This document shows positions 1 to 12,069 of a DNA stretch of 64,000 nucleotides, piece after piece. The number at the start of each line of letters is the position of its first letter. The first letter of the stretch is position 1. The DNA is from Atherinomorus stipes (taxonomy: Eukaryota > Chordata > Actinopteri > Atheriniformes > Atherinidae). The DNA lies in NCBI GenBank assembly GCA_023101725.1, contig JALJCO010009025.1:248001-312000 (forward strand). Direction: 5' to 3'. Made by a program: the position numbers and the translations under genes. The notes beneath the pieces were generated by a model. It had not been told where the DNA came from. It was given only the letters and a program-made list of their open reading frames with translations, and ran no database searches.

Positions 1-1477
1 TAATTTATCTGTTAGTAGCAAGTGGCAAAGATTAGGAAGGTCTCACTCCACTTTCTGTATGTTACTATCCATCTGCTGCAGCTCAACAGGCAAAAACTAA
101 CTAGAAACAAAGATGTAACATAACACTTAAAATACACCGGCACTGCTGAAGCATCATCTTAGTTTCAGATCAACACTGGAATAAAAATATGTACTTGCTC
201 TCCATCACTTATTTTAAAAAGGTTTTGGAGACAGAAAAGTGTGAAGTTTCATTTTTAACATTCTGCCATTTTAACTAGCAAGAAATCTGAAAGTGAATCA
301 AACTCAAAAGAAACAAGCATCTTCGCTCATAAGTTGCATTTTTAGACTGACATACTGTACTGTATAACCAAAACATCTATTTTAAATATGTTGAATTACT
401 TCAGTGTTTTCACAATGAGATCAAGTCCAAATCCAAACACTATGCTACACAGAGGCACAATAAGGAAACGTCTACTGACTAAATAACTCTGGCCATGACT
501 GAATATAGCATTGCAGAAAAGTACTTCCTGTTTGTGCCAGCAATAAATGAGCCACAACTAGAGGGATAGTAAAACACACATCATTACCAGGTGTGTTGCT
601 GTAAATGATATGTGGTCTAGATTTAGGCAGGGAACCAATTTTAGATCAGTTCTGGGTCACAACAGCACACAAATAAAAAGCAACAAGTGCATGTTTAAAT
701 ATGAAAGATCACATAATTATGAGAAAGCATGAAGTGAGAAATGTCAAAGTGCTCAACAAAGATCTTTTTTTTTTCTTTTTCACAAAAATATGCTAAAAGT
801 ATTGAGAGAAACCGATTAAAATGTTGTCATGGGAGCAATACTGTATGTTGCTATATGGACTGTAATACGAGAAACCATTTCGAGCCCAAACTGAAACATT
901 CTGGAAACCTCAAGCTAACCGGATGCAAACATTTAGCTTTTTAAAGCTGATAATGAGATGAACCCTCTGGTTCTTAGGCAATTTTGCAGAATTTCCATTG
1001 TTTCCCTTGTAATCTTTAGCAAGTTATGGGAAAAAAAAAATTAAAATAAAATAATTGTGACTGCACTTCCACGAGACAGCATGAAATTGGCATGCACAAT
1101 AAAAACACCCAACAAAAACAAAATAATTGCTTAATTAATGATTTCTCTAATGGTTTGTCCACAAGAGGCTGCATAGTAATGAGGACACACTTGGTTTGAG
1201 AAACCTGTCATTTGCTTAATATGGACAACAAATTTCAGCCTTTAAATTGCCTGAGTTACTCCTCTCAACAAACACTGACTATCAAATCTTTCATTAACCC
1301 ATTTGGGCATGAAACACCATTTAAAGGCTGGAAATGTTTGTTTTTTTATATAAGTTTTTGAACATTAAAATGTTAATGCAACACATGCATCCTCTGCAGG
1401 CCAAAGAGATAAAATGACACACATGTTGCTGAGTCACAACAGGTTCAAATAAGATTAAAGTGTTGTAGATAAGAATA
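1..1477. other. prkcb intron 4, no recognised feature
   Basis: AT-rich intronic DNA downstream of the exon 4 donor. I see only short A or T runs. No exon matching the rest of the second C1 domain (Cys-X2-Cys-X4-His-X2-Cys) is present on the minus strand. Confidence 0.7.
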
Positions 1478-1485
1478 CAGTATCC

Positions 1486-2784
1486 TAGGGCTGAACGATT
1501 TCAGGAGAAAATCTAAATTGCGATTTCAATTCGATTCACGATTTTCTTCAAATAAAGCTTCAGTACAATATTTACAATGTACAATAACATTTGTAAAAAA
1601 AGACATTATTGTGCTATTTTTAATATTTTAACTATTTCTCATCACAATGCACTGAAAAATCTCCAAATAAGAAATCAATATATTTTCCTTTTACAGTTCT
1701 TGTATGTAGGTTACGTTAAGTGAAACATACAAACCAGGGAATTTATCATGGATTCATATGTGCATTGAAATGTAATTAAGTTGTAAAATAAATCTAAACA
1801 AACCTCAGGTTTGACATCGAACTTCATTTTTATGTCATTCTGTCACCTGAACTTGAGGTGAAGAAGACTACATCATCAATGATCAGGTGGTTTTACCCTG
1901 ATTGTTTTTTATCAGGTTGCATTTCTGATGTTGGGATGCACATTTTTGGCCACAACGGTTTTCTGTACTCATCCTCTCATGTCCACTTGAAAAGCAGCAG
2001 CAACAACTTTCCTCCTGTTTCTGGACTTAACTGTGTGGCTTAACTAATGTCCCAGATAAGGACAAAGCTACTGTGTGCTGCCCCGGTTCGCCCCGTTCAC
2101 GAAGCAAGTCCAGCTGATTATTCGTCTCCTTTTACTCAGATCCGCCTAAATACAGATCATTAATTTACTCGCCTGCATCGCGCTCGTGTCCAGAGCGCAA
2201 AGCCCAAAACTTTATAGGTTAAAAGAAAACTGGTTGGAATTCAGTAGCGCTTTTTATTCCCATTAAAATGATTGATCTGATTTTACAGATCAGACGCATT
2301 TTTCACTAGACTGTCTGATCAGCTGATCGCTGCAGGCGACTTAACTACTGAGCCATGAAATCTGACGGCGCAGACAGTTCAAGATTATAGTTTACTGAAC
2401 ATAAAATTCCCTCATTTCACGAAGCGGATCAACAAACAGAAAGAGGCAGCAAAGGTCTGCAGCCTCTCCAACAACGGAACGGAAAGTTAGAAACTAGATG
2501 AAATTCTACCGAAGCCGTTATCTAGTGTAAAGATTACAGAGCAGGAGATGCCCATCCCAGCCCTGATGCTGATTGGTTAGCTGACCTGTCCATGAGTAGC
2601 ATTCTGCTTCTGATTGGTGAGCTTAGTTGGCTGGTACAGAGACGGCAAGTAGCGCGTGTGTACAACAGTGGACAGAGCAGATCCTGGGTCAGTCAGGCTG
2701 GAAAAACCGAAGCTTTGACAATCACGTGATCGCGTGGTCTGATATCGCAATTTCGATCTTAAAACGATAAATCGTTCAGCCCTA
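1486..2784. mobile_element. Non-autonomous hAT-type element
   Basis: The left end TAGGGCTGAACGATTT and the right end (its reverse complement) form a 16-bp inverted repeat. The flanking 8-mers are CAGTATCC (1478-1485) and CGGTATAC (2785-2792), matching at 6 of 8 positions, as expected for an old target duplication. The outer parts are AT-rich, while 2070-2720 is GC-richer. There is no transposase-like frame. The terminal motif TAGGGCTG.ACGAT is shared by several other elements in this window. Confidence 0.8.
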
Positions 2785-2951
2785 CGGTATACTAAATAAA
2801 CTGTCCAGAAGATGATCCATTTTCATTTGATATTCTTAAAAAAAAACATTGAATTCTGTTCAACATGGGGTTTCACACCTCCACCATCTCCTTGTGGCTT
2901 CTAAAGCTCAACTGTCAACACACAAAAAAATGCAGTTACATGTGTACTTAC

Positions 2952-3063
2952 GGTCACATTTCATGCCCTGGTGTATCAGCCCATACAGAAGGGAGCCACA
3001 ATGGTCACAGAAAGTGGGGCTGGAGTAGGTGTGGACCTTAAACTTGTGTTTACTACGAGGATC
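2952..3063 (-). CDS. prkcb: prkcb coding exon 4 (start of C1B)
   Basis: Encodes residues 94-130, [18 protein letters not shown] followed by [19 protein letters not shown]. This is the first half of the second C1 domain, with ligands His99, Cys112, Cys115 and Cys129 at canonical spacing. The acceptor is TTTCTGCAG and the donor GTAAGT; the length is 112 nt. One base (C) of codon 131 precedes the donor. In human PKC beta that codon is Thr (ACN), so this gene must encode a different residue there unless an alternative boundary is used. Exon 5, with the rest of C1B, is not found between 1 and 2950, so the gene continues off the left edge. Confidence 0.97.
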
Positions 3064-3183
3064 CTGCAGAAACAGAGGAGAGAGGAAACTTTAGTGTTAA
3101 ATCTTGTTGGTTAAGAAGGGTCACTGAATGTTCATGGACATTGCTTCAATTTTAAAGTGTAGTTTGAGATGTTATTAATAACA

Positions 3184-3185
<2 letters not shown>

Positions 3186-3221
<36 letters not shown>
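3186..3221. repeat. (GT)n microsatellite
   Basis: About 18 GT units ending in a short GCGCG run. It leads straight into the GGTTAG-rich repeat, an association common in fish genomes. Confidence 0.95.
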
Positions 3222-3225
<4 letters not shown>

Positions 3226-3234
3226 TGGACGCGT

Positions 3235-3480
3235 AATTGCAACATTGTGGGGACCATGTTCTGGATTTTTACCATCACTGTGGGGATGTCTTGCCCTCAT
3301 GGGGACATTTTCCCGGTCCCCACGGGGATGAACCCTGTTTTGAGGGTCAAGATTAGGTTTTAGAGACTAAGTTCCAATTAGGTTTAGGTTAGGATTAGGA
3401 CAAGGGTTAGGTTTAGGCAATCAGTTATGGGTGTTAGGTTTAGGGTAAGGGGCTAGGGAATGCATTATGTCAATGGAAAT
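3235..3480. repeat. GTGGGGACC / GGTTAG-rich dispersed repeat
   Basis: Contains GTGGGGACCATG and GGGGACATTTTCCC motifs, then repeated TTAGGTTTAGG and GGTTAGG units, and is bounded on both sides by GT repeats (the second at 3500-3540). A diverged copy lies at about 23470-23640. This arrangement is a familiar dispersed repeat of fish genomes; its telomere-like units are not a telomere. Confidence 0.75.
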
Positions 3481-3543
3481 ACCCCACGAGGAATGAAAAC
3501 TGTGTGTGTGTGTGTGTGTGGGTGTGTGCGTGTGTGTGTTCAC

Positions 3544-3938
3544 TAGGGCTGCACGATTCTGGGAAAAAATGAAAAGTGTGTTTTTTTTGAAAAAAATAAC
3601 AAGATGATTAAAAAACAAAATTTTTTTTCTAAAAAAAATAATAAAAAAAAAAAAAAATAAAAAAAAAAAAAAAAAAAAAATCAAAAGGTAAATAAAAATA
3701 AAGAAAAAGTATGTGCACGAGAGATATGGGGGAGTATTTCTTGGGCAGATGGGAGGAGGAGTAGTTAATATTGTTGGGGGGGGGGGGGAAAGGGGTGGTG
3801 GATTGGGGGGGTTGAAAAAATTGGGGAAAGGGGGAAAATTGGTGAGAAGAAGCTATAATAAAAGTTTATAAAAGTTGTGGGGGGGAGAAGGGGGGAGGGG
3901 AGGGAGGGAGGAGAGAAATCATTATTAATCAGGCCCTA
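3544..3938. mobile_element. hAT-type MITE inside a GT repeat
   Basis: Perfect 8-bp target duplication GTGTTCAC at 3536-3543 and 3939-3946. The ends begin TAGGGCTGCACG on the left and, in reverse complement, TAGGGCCTGATT on the right, so only the outer bases match well. The interior from about 3600 is almost free of C, an A-rich block followed by a G-rich block. It does not look like normal element sequence (see findings). Confidence 0.85.
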
Positions 3939-5119
3939 GTGTTCACACACAAGACTTATGCAAGAAAACTCCTCTGAAAGTGTGTTCAACCCTACAGATT
4001 TTTGGGGGTGAATTTACAAGTGGAAGTAGAAGTCTAAACATTATATTTGTACAAATTACAGTCCATCTATCAATGCATGGGACTGCTAAATATTCTCAAA
4101 CTTCCCCGATGTAAAAGCTTTCATATTATCTTTAAAAAAAAAATGGCTGTAAGAATAGGCTCCCATTCAGCCATGAGTCATTAATAAAGTCAGTCACTGA
4201 TGCTGGGTGATGAGGCTCCCTGGAGGCCAGCTAAATACTTAAACAGGGAAAACCATTTCCTGAACAAGCAACAAGTTTTCTGCACAAGGGCAACATAATA
4301 TGTTTCAACTGTTGTTACAAAACAACATTTATGTGCACTGTTTTCTGCATCATTGTATTTTACATTTATGGAAGTAACTTTTTATCACTAGGAGAGGGGC
4401 ATAGTTGGAGAAATGTCATTTAACGACAGTACAGTGGAGGTTTACAAAAAAAAAAAAAAAGAATCTATGAATTATTTGAGTTTAGATTACAATATATTTT
4501 AAATATTGCCTCCAGCATGACAGAGAGCAACAAGAAAAATACTGAAAGGGAACATAAATGGAGTACAGTCAAATGAGCTTGAAAGAGTCACAAAAATAAG
4601 TTTTTAAAAAAAGGAAAGAAAAAGAAAAGATAAAATGTTCTGGCGACAAGAAAAAGAAAGGTGAAAGAGTGAGAGATTAGTAATCATCAGCACATAAGTT
4701 TAAAAATGTGTGCTGATTCAAACATGGTGAGTGAGGGACATTGGTTCATTAACCTGAGGCAGCCAGGCAGCACAATTTGCCTTAACTGGCATGTGCAAAT
4801 ATGACCGGGGGGGCTGACATGTCAGGAAGGGAAACAGCTTACATCCTGTGTGTGGTGTGTATACTCATCTTGGAGCACATATACAAACCCAAATATGATG
4901 CTGACCTTGCTAATCTTGCTGAAAACAAATACTTAACAGTTTAACAGCCCACATAAATAACAAAATATTTAACCTGAGCATGAGCACCATGATCTGTCTC
5001 ACTCACTGCAAACTCCCTTAAAAACTTTCTCTTTACTTAACGTTTTAACAAAAACAAAGGATTAAATAAATTAAATAAAGACTTGTGTGTCTGCATGATT
5101 GTTAACTTTCTTAACTTAC

Positions 5120-5202
5120 ATCAGAGGCAGGTCCCTTGTCGGCCCCAGGACAGGAAAAGGTAACAAATTCATGACAGCGCTTATGGACCACAAAACAGCA
5201 CA
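5120..5202 (-). CDS. prkcb: prkcb coding exon 3 (end of C1A)
   Basis: Encodes residues 66-93, [18 protein letters not shown] followed by [10 protein letters not shown]. It supplies the last ligands of the first C1 domain. Across exons 1-3 the spacing is His34-X12-Cys47-X2-Cys50-X13-Cys64-X2-Cys67-X4-His72-X2-Cys75-X7-Cys83, a perfect typical C1 pattern, so the domain should bind two zinc ions and diacylglycerol or phorbol ester. The acceptor is TTTCCAG and the donor GTAAGT. The length, 83 nt, is that of conventional PKC exon 3. It ends in phase 0 at an Asp codon. Confidence 0.97.
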
Positions 5203-5925
5203 CTGGAAAGGAAAAGGCAAATATTAACTTAAACTTCCGTACAGTGACAAATATGACGGCACAAAGATGAATGAACATGCTTTTCATTTGGTATTTGTCA
5301 ACCAGTAAGTCAGATTTCAGAAGATCACATTTGCTCCCATTTTGCTTTTGTAGATATGACTTTAAATGTAAGCACCATAGCATGGTGGGGACACACAATA
5401 ATCCTCACATAGCATTGCGGCTGCCGCAGGAAACTACCCAAAATGGCAGCTTCAAGTGGCAGTGAGCAGTTTTCACTGCAGGTTCCCTCTCACAGCTGGA
5501 CATCACCCAGCGAGGCGTTGGACTGAAGCATACACTGTTCATACTCTAATTTAGCACACGACCACAAATCACCTTTAAAATCTTTGTAAATGGAAATTTA
5601 AGGGACAAACAGTCCTTGAACACTTGAAATGCAGCTTGTTAGTGAGGCCCCATGAGGTGAAGGCAATCTGAATCAATCAGAATTTTACATACACATACTT
5701 GGGGGTATGCCATATCATATTGCTTATATCATATTGTGATAATACTTGTATATTTTTAACATCTGTAAAAATTGTAATATCTTGACATCATGTGACTCGT
5801 GTATCACAGTGGAGCTCCACTGAACAAGTGAACAAGGGAACATGGCAGATCAAAGCAGATCAGCAAATATCGGCTTCAAACAATCAAAAAACTGTTTATC
5901 AAAATAAAAACAAAACTAGAAAATA

Positions 5926-6431
5926 GGGCTGGGCGATTATTCGTTAACAGTATACTGGTACATTGATCGATAGTTGTGTCTGCAATAAGGGAAAAAAGGG
6001 TGGGGGGTAAATAAAATGTCCTGATTAAAAAAACAGTTTCTTTCCCTTTTTCATTACAGCCTATCACGCTTAACACTAGGGGGGGGGGGGGGGGGGGGGG
6101 GGCGGGGGGGGGGGGGGGGGCGGGGGGGGGGGGGGGGACAGGCCGGTGCAGTTGTTTCTTCCTCCCAATCACAATGTCAACATTTCTTAACAGTGGAGGC
6201 ATCACCACCTCCACCAGCGCAGCAGCGGTACTACTCAGCAGTCATCTGCTCTGAAGACTGCACGTGAGCATGCGATGGGGACAGAGGTACTTTTGACGAG
6301 CTCATTAGGTGTGGAGTCTTTGTGGAGTCCATAGAAGAAAGGTAACTGCTGATGAGTTGGTTTAGATTTTGCAAGTTAAACAGACACTCCAATAAATAAA
6401 ATGACAAGGTTCTAAACATTACACTAGGGCT
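5926..6431. mobile_element. Probable hAT-type fragment with poly-G core
   Basis: Starts TAGGGCTGGGCGATTATT, the terminal motif of the hAT-like MITEs found elsewhere in the window (compare 36273). The right end and target duplication cannot be defined. The middle is the poly-G tract at 6079-6137. Confidence 0.45.
6079..6137 (+). repeat. Poly-G tract (59 bp)
   Basis: G runs broken only by single C bases at 6103 and 6121. It is either a strong G-quadruplex former or a collapsed or misread low-complexity site. Confidence 0.9.
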
Positions 6432-6952
6432 TTCAGGGGAGCCTTTCTTTGAGGTCTGTCCTGCAACTTAACAACTCACGTGCAGTGCGTGTGCATGCAC
6501 AAATATATTAATGCATGGCACCGTGGTCAAAAATATGGTGACTGCCAAAAACATTCTGATACTACCAGCTGAAACAATCAGAAAAATAACTCATGCCATA
6601 AAAATGACAATCCTAATTTGGCATTATCTCACTGAGGAAAGCAGAATTCCAGCATGCAGATGTTACAATAGTGAATTAGATCCACCAAAACACAGTTTTT
6701 ATCATCTCCTGTCCTGAAACAAAGTTATTACTAGTGCTATTTCAAAATCCAAATTCAGCTTTATCTTGATGAAAGAAGATGATTTTGGGCATGCAGGTGT
6801 TTTGTCAAGTGGTGGACCAGATCCACCACCACCTCTCTTATTTATGGAGATTCTGACACTTTTCAAGGTTTGCATTTAGAATATGTATCATTGGGGACAA
6901 AACAAAGTTACAGTCTTGCTGGTGGCTTTACCATCTAAGCTGAGCACCCAGG
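6432..6952. other. Intronic sequence, nothing recognised
   Basis: Part of prkcb intron 2 with balanced composition. I see no repeat ends and no coding pattern here. Confidence 0.6.
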
Positions 6953-7424
6953 CCAGGGCTGAACAATATTTAATTTTTATTCATACTTACCAATATCGAT
7001 ATTGCTAAACATATATATATATTTACATTAATATTCTTTTTTTTCTATAATGTCCCGCCCTACAGGCAAAGCAATTTAAATTTAAGTAGAATTTGCAGAG
7101 GCTTTATTTTGTACATCTAATGTCAAGTTGGGCAAACAGAAGAAGATTTTACTGTGGCCACACAAGAAATCTAAGTGGCCATCGATATCATCTAATATTG
7201 ATGTTATCAATGTTACTTTTTTAAAGAATATTGTGATCTTTTTCTATTGTGATGATTTCTAGCCCTAACCAGTCTCTATAGTTTCTTTGCAGTACAAGTA
7301 TTTATACAGTTTTCAGTATAGCTGCTTTAAAACTGCCAGTATTAAAATAAAAGTAAAAAAAACAGGATAGGACAACATGAAAAAATATGTTGTGATAATT
7401 GTTAAGCAATATTGTCCAGCCCTA
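6953..7424. mobile_element. hAT-type MITE
   Basis: The left end CAGGGCTGAACAATATTTAA and the right end, in reverse complement TAGGGCTGGACAATATTGC, are imperfect inverted repeats. No clear 8-bp duplication remains. The interior is AT-rich and non-coding. Confidence 0.6.
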
Positions 7425-7523
7425 CATTTAGTTAAATATGTAGACAATAAAATTCAAAACCACAAATTTAATTTGAGAAACATTTATGAAACGTTCTTAT
7501 CCGACCAATCTCATCATACGAAC

Positions 7524-8718
7524 TAGGGTTGCACGGTATACCGGTACCAGTATAGTACCGCAATACTAACGCATTTAAAACGGTACTATACCAGAATTTA
7601 AAAAGAAACGGTACTTTAAAAAGAAAAAAAAACGCAGCCAAATTGGTAAATTGGAGCCTGTCTCTTTAAGAGCAGCGAGGCCAGCAGTGAGTGTGACGTA
7701 GTTAATGATGCGGCTCTCAGTGAAGCACCTTCACTGAGGAGGAGGAGACGTCAGGTAGCAGACAGGCTGGTTCATGGCGAGTGGACGCTGCCGCGGATAC
7801 CTGAAGTTTGAAGTGTTGCCTCCGTTAGCAAGACGGACTTTGTAGCATCACTTCACTGCGGTGCTTCAGCGTCCAACGGCTCGCCTTCATCATTCGCTTC
7901 GAATCCGTAATACTTCCAAACTGTACTTTGAGCCCCTACTTTATCAACACGAGCTTTTCCAAAGCCGTCATCTTTTCTTTTTTCCTCTAACGGAAAACTA
8001 CGCGGACTTAGTGACTTCAGTCAGGAACAACTGGTGCTGATGTTGTTCAGTTATGTCAAAGTAAAAAGCACAAAACCTCTTCCAGCCCAGTAGAAACCTA
8101 CAGAAGCCTCCATACCACACTTAAACGGTTAATAAATACATTTTTAATTTTCTTCAAGGTTATTACATCCTTAAAATGTTTAAATAAGTTTAAAAATGAT
8201 GACAGAGATGAACTGACTGATATGTTCAATTATTATATATATAATTATAATTATAATTATTAATACAACTTGAGTGATGTTGAAGTCAGTCACACAAACA
8301 TGATTTTATAGACATTACCTAATAATGTTTCATTTCATAAACTATTGAGACACAACTTTAAATAAATTAACATTTTGAAACACATTTAAAAAAATATTCC
8401 AAAAGCCTTACAATATGTAATTTATTTAGATATTTTTTCAATTTATTTTTCTAATTATGTCCATATAATGTTTCATGTATAGAATGATTTTGATTCTAAT
8501 TTGGCATTGCTTTATATTACTGGTTCTCTGTGTTTTAAATTGAAGATTTTACCTCTTTATTTGATTATTTTAAAATAAAGACTTCAAGAGCTATAACACA
8601 AATAAAAGAAATATTTAGTTTGGTTTACCTTTTAAAAAAGTATCGAAAAGTACCGAAAAGTATCGAAATACAAAATGGTATCGTATCGAAACGGAAATTT
8701 GGTATCGTGACAACCCTA
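7524..8718. mobile_element. Non-autonomous hAT-type element, perfect TSD
   Basis: Perfect 8-bp duplication ATACGAAC at 7516-7523 and 8719-8726. The ends TAGGGTTGCACGGTATACC and, in reverse complement, TAGGGTTGTCACGATACC are inverted repeats, and repeated GTATCGAAAAGTACCG units lie near the right end. The GC-rich 7650-8050 part carries no long frame. No transposase is visible. Confidence 0.88.
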
Positions 8719-9117
8719 ATACGAACAACAGTCTTTGTAAATGCAACATCTCGAATCCATTGTCATTTAATGTTATGCCCATGGTTACACCTTAAATATT
8801 ATTTCAGAGGCTTCGTCCAGCGAGGTTAAACCATGGAGAGTGGAAATTCTGCCGAAAAAGATACCTTTGGGGGTCAAAATAAAAATTCTTATTTGTGAGT
8901 AGGGGAAGAAAAAAGAGGTGCGGTTTGGCAGCTTAAAAACTAGAGTCAAAGACATGCACAAAAATGCTACACAAAGAGGATCATGCAGCTTCAGATTCGG
9001 GTTGAGATATTGATAAAAGAATCAGTACTAGGCCTTTTTCTATATGGTTAATTAATTTTATTTGTTATTAAGTTAATAATGGCCCATATCTGGCAACAAC
9101 ATTGCAGTTCTTTAGCC

Positions 9118-9339
9118 CAGGGGTGCCCAAGTCCAGTCCCCGAGAGCTACTATCCTGCACATTTTGGTTGCACCCCTTCCCCAACACACCTGAATCAAAT
9201 AAAAACCCGTTACCAGGCCTCTGCAGAGCTGAACTGCATACACGAGGGACCTTAGCCATTTGATTCAGGTGTACTGAAGAGGGTATGGTCTAAAAATTGC
9301 AGGATAGTAGCTCTCAAGGACCAGACTTGGGCACCCCTG
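9118..9339. mobile_element. 222-bp palindromic hAT MITE
   Basis: Inverted ends CAGGGGTGCCCAAGTC, flanked by CTTTAGCC (9110-9117) and CTTCAGCC (9340-9347), 7 of 8 matching. The internal motifs (GAGAGCTACTATCCTGCA, CACACCTGAATCAAAT, ACCAGGCCTCTGCAGAGCTG) define a family whose second copy is at 53878-54098. Confidence 0.88.
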
Positions 9340-10451
9340 CTTCAGCCTATGGGTCAAGAAAAATTGGTACGATATGAAACTCTCCACCAAAAGCCATTTC
9401 TGCCCTGAAGCACAGCAGCGCACTGATGGGTGGGGGCCAGTTGGATCCGTGCCAGGGACAGAAGATAACTTGCATTAGCTAAGCTTAGCTATTAGCTAAA
9501 CAGTCTACTGACTGAGAACTTACACAAGTTTTAGGTATAGACTACTTTATAGAAACGTCAGATCAGCTCCTGTCTCCTCTGTATAGCCCCAGTGGGGGCT
9601 ACAGGCAGAGCCGGTTCGGACCTCCAAGCGGCCCGAGGCAAAATTCTGCTAAGGGGCCCTCCTAACAGAACTGCAAAAACTTTCAACAGTTGCACGTGAC
9701 ACCCAGTGCTTTAAACATAAAAATATATATTGCACATCTGTGGATGTGCCTGCACTGGATGATAAAGCTGGCTCATCTGTGCCTGTCCTAGATTAACCTG
9801 GCTCTGTCCCTCCACTGGCTATATGGATATGGCTAATAATATCAATTCATCTACATCAAATTGGCTGTGCTTGTTTTACTTATGGCAATTATCTATAATA
9901 TCATTTATCATACAAATTATTTATTTAGCACCATTGTCAGAATATTTTATGAGTTTCAATTCTTATATTCTTATAAGATATCTGCATCTACAGTTCTGCA
10001 TCTACAGTAAGATATCTGCATCTACATCCTCAAAATTATTCATACTCTCCAATTAAAGAAGGAAAAAAAATCAGCTGTCAGTGAAATAAGTTGAAACTGA
10101 CAAAAGTAATAAATAAAAATTCTATGAAAATCATATTGATTTTGAATTGTGGTTCGACAGAAATATTGAGAACAAACACACAAAAAATAAAACAAATAAA
10201 CAAGCATGATGGGGCTCTGAAGCTAAAATGTTGTCGAGTAACACTTTGAGGCAATCACTGCAATCAGGTGTTTTCTGTAAAGCTTAAAAATACTTTTACA
10301 CCTGTTGACAGGTATTTTGGTCCACTGCTCATGGGAAAGGTGGTCTAATGTGTCTGGGACAGTTTTGTTTGTTTGTTTTAAATTATACTTTCAACCATAA
10401 TTCAAAATCAATATTTTACTCTACTAAATTATAATTTTTTAAATTTTTTAA

Positions 10452-11198
10452 AGCAAAACTCAGTAACTTCAGCTCGGGGCTCCCCCTACTGGCGTCCTTT
10501 AACTGTCGTAAAGTTCAACCCCCCATACACCCCCACAGCACACGGACGGCTTCTATACCTGTCTTTCCTCTATTTTGATCCCTGGATATATTTCTAAGCG
10601 TTTACTAGCTTGTTGATGCTACTTTGCTGCGTTGGTAGCAGCACCTCGTCTCCCTCTGCTCAAAGCAAAGTCCTGTATCTTCTGAAACAGGACGTTTTAC
10701 CCACGATTTGCGGGTAAATATGCCGTGGATTATATTTTTCTCTGGTGTTGGCGGGTAGCAGGTAAGAATACGAACTTTTATTTACTTTTATTTACTTTTT
10801 GCGGACATGACAAGTGATTATTGAGCCTGAAGCAGTGATGCTTCACCCGGCGCCCAGGGAGCGCAAGCTACGTGAATCACTCTGGTCCAGCAAAGAGTTG
10901 GTTATGAGGGCCAGGAGCCGTGTTTAGGTGGTGTGAAGCTAAAGAAATGTTTTCTTCAAATTAGCGCTGGTAGTCTGGTTCAAATTAGAGCTGGAAGCAG
11001 CTCGGTAGATAGGGGACCTGAGTACCATACAGCGGTTCTGCTCGGGTCGGCGCAGGCAAAGTTGCTTAGAGCTGCTCGCAGGCCAAAAGCACCGGCGGGA
11101 GGGGGGGAAACATTGAATCGCTCCGTAAACACTTTGTTTAGCCCCACGGGGATTCCGAAAAGCATTTATTGAGGTAAAAAAGTTACTGAGCGTCCCCT
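10452..11198. mobile_element. TTAA-target MITE
   Basis: Flanked by TTAA at 10448-10451 and 11199-11202. The left end AGCAAAACTCAGTAACTT and the right end, in reverse complement AGGGGACGCTCAGTAACTT, share CTCAGTAACTT after a few mismatched bases. The interior, including a GC-rich part at 10850-11130, is non-coding. It lies within the larger hAT element. Confidence 0.65.
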
Positions 11199-11361
11199 TT
11201 AAAAATTCATTATTAGTTTCTTTAGTTTCCTGTTATTTGAATTTCTATTGTGAATTTACAGGTAACGTTTTCTTTAATTGTAGGCTATGAATAATTTTGA
11301 GGACGACTGTATATGTGCCTGTTGGTTATCCAAGCAAACAAAATAAATCTTAGTCAATATT

Positions 11362-11432
11362 TATCCTGAGATAGGCTCCAGCAACCCCCGCGTCCCTGAA
11401 CTGGATAAGCAGTACAGAAAATGACTGACTGA
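11362..11432 (+). repeat. L2-type LINE 3'-tail fragment
   Basis: Short copy of the fish L2-like tail (GATAGGCTCCAGCAACCCCC, CCCTGAACTGGATAAGC, ending in ACTGACTGAC). It is homologous to the tails at 18507-18822 and 49388-49784. Confidence 0.75.
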
Positions 11433-11739
11433 CAATATTTATCCATTACTTTCTATTTATTTGGAAGTAAACTTGTAACTTCAAAACTACAACTAAACTG
11501 ACAGAAGTCAGCAAGATGAACAGGGAGACCGAAGCTGCCCCCCCTGCTAATGTAAGTCAAACATGGACAAGTCCATCCCATCCTCCCACCGGGAGAGGAG
11601 AGAGTTACCTGACTGCTTTTCCCGCGGTTCATTCTCATGTTCTTTCCTTCTCCTTTTCTCATATCCCTTAACTCCGCTTCATCTCCCACTTCTACTCTCC
11701 AACCTGATGTGCTGGAAATGTGGGACACATGCAAGTACC

Positions 11740-11960
11740 CCCACCTGTGGCTTGCAGGAGTCGGATATTAGGTGGCGTTGAACATCCGATGGGCGTAGGC
11801 AGTTAGTGAGATTAGGGTTAGGGCTTAGGGAGAAGGGTTATGATAAATGGCTTAAAACGGTAATGTGGGTGGAGTTGGACGTCCGACTCCGCCTTATGTC
11901 CGACTCCGCCTCGTCCTCCAAGCCGCAGGGGGACCTTCGACACATGCGCGACGGGCGGTA
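11740..11960. repeat. GGTTAG-containing dispersed repeat
   Basis: CTGTGGCTTGCAGGAGTCGG, then CATCCGATGGGCGT, TTAGGGTTAGGGCTTAGGG and a reverse-oriented GTCCGACTCCGCC. It resembles 47515-47690 in order and sequence, so it is a dispersed family with imperfect inverted ends. Confidence 0.6.
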
Positions 11961-12069
11961 ATGTTGTCATGTTTTGGCTTTTTAATCCTTCATGGGGCCT
12001 CCATTAGTTTGCGGGGCCCTACGCAACGTGCGTAGTGTGCATATTGGGTGAACCGGTACTGGCTGCAGG

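Larger units (their letters stand above)
3064..5119 (-). other. prkcb intron 3
   Basis: A 2056-bp intron between exons 3 and 4. It contains GT microsatellites, a GGTTAG-rich dispersed repeat and a hAT-type MITE (3544-3938). The remainder, 3950-5119, is unique-looking AT-rich DNA with short A tracts and no recognisable feature. Confidence 0.88.
9606..12061. mobile_element. 2.46-kb hAT-type element with internal insertions
   Basis: The left end CAGAGCCGGTTCGG and the right end, in reverse complement CAGTACCGGTTCACC, are flanked by GCTACAGG (9598-9605) and GCTGCAGG (12062-12069), 7 of 8 matching. GGGGCCC motifs lie just inside both ends. The interior holds a TTAA element (10452-11198), an L2-type tail fragment (11362-11432) and a GGTTAG-rich piece (11760-11900). 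I see no transposase. Confidence 0.7.

Noticed and set aside
1..2951. prkcb exon 5
   Set aside because: No minus-strand match to the conserved end of C1B (NVHKRC or CGTDHTERRG) was found, so it must be left of the window.
3421..3684. Phe-rich minus-strand frame
   Set aside because: A product of A-tract and GT-repeat composition with no domain.
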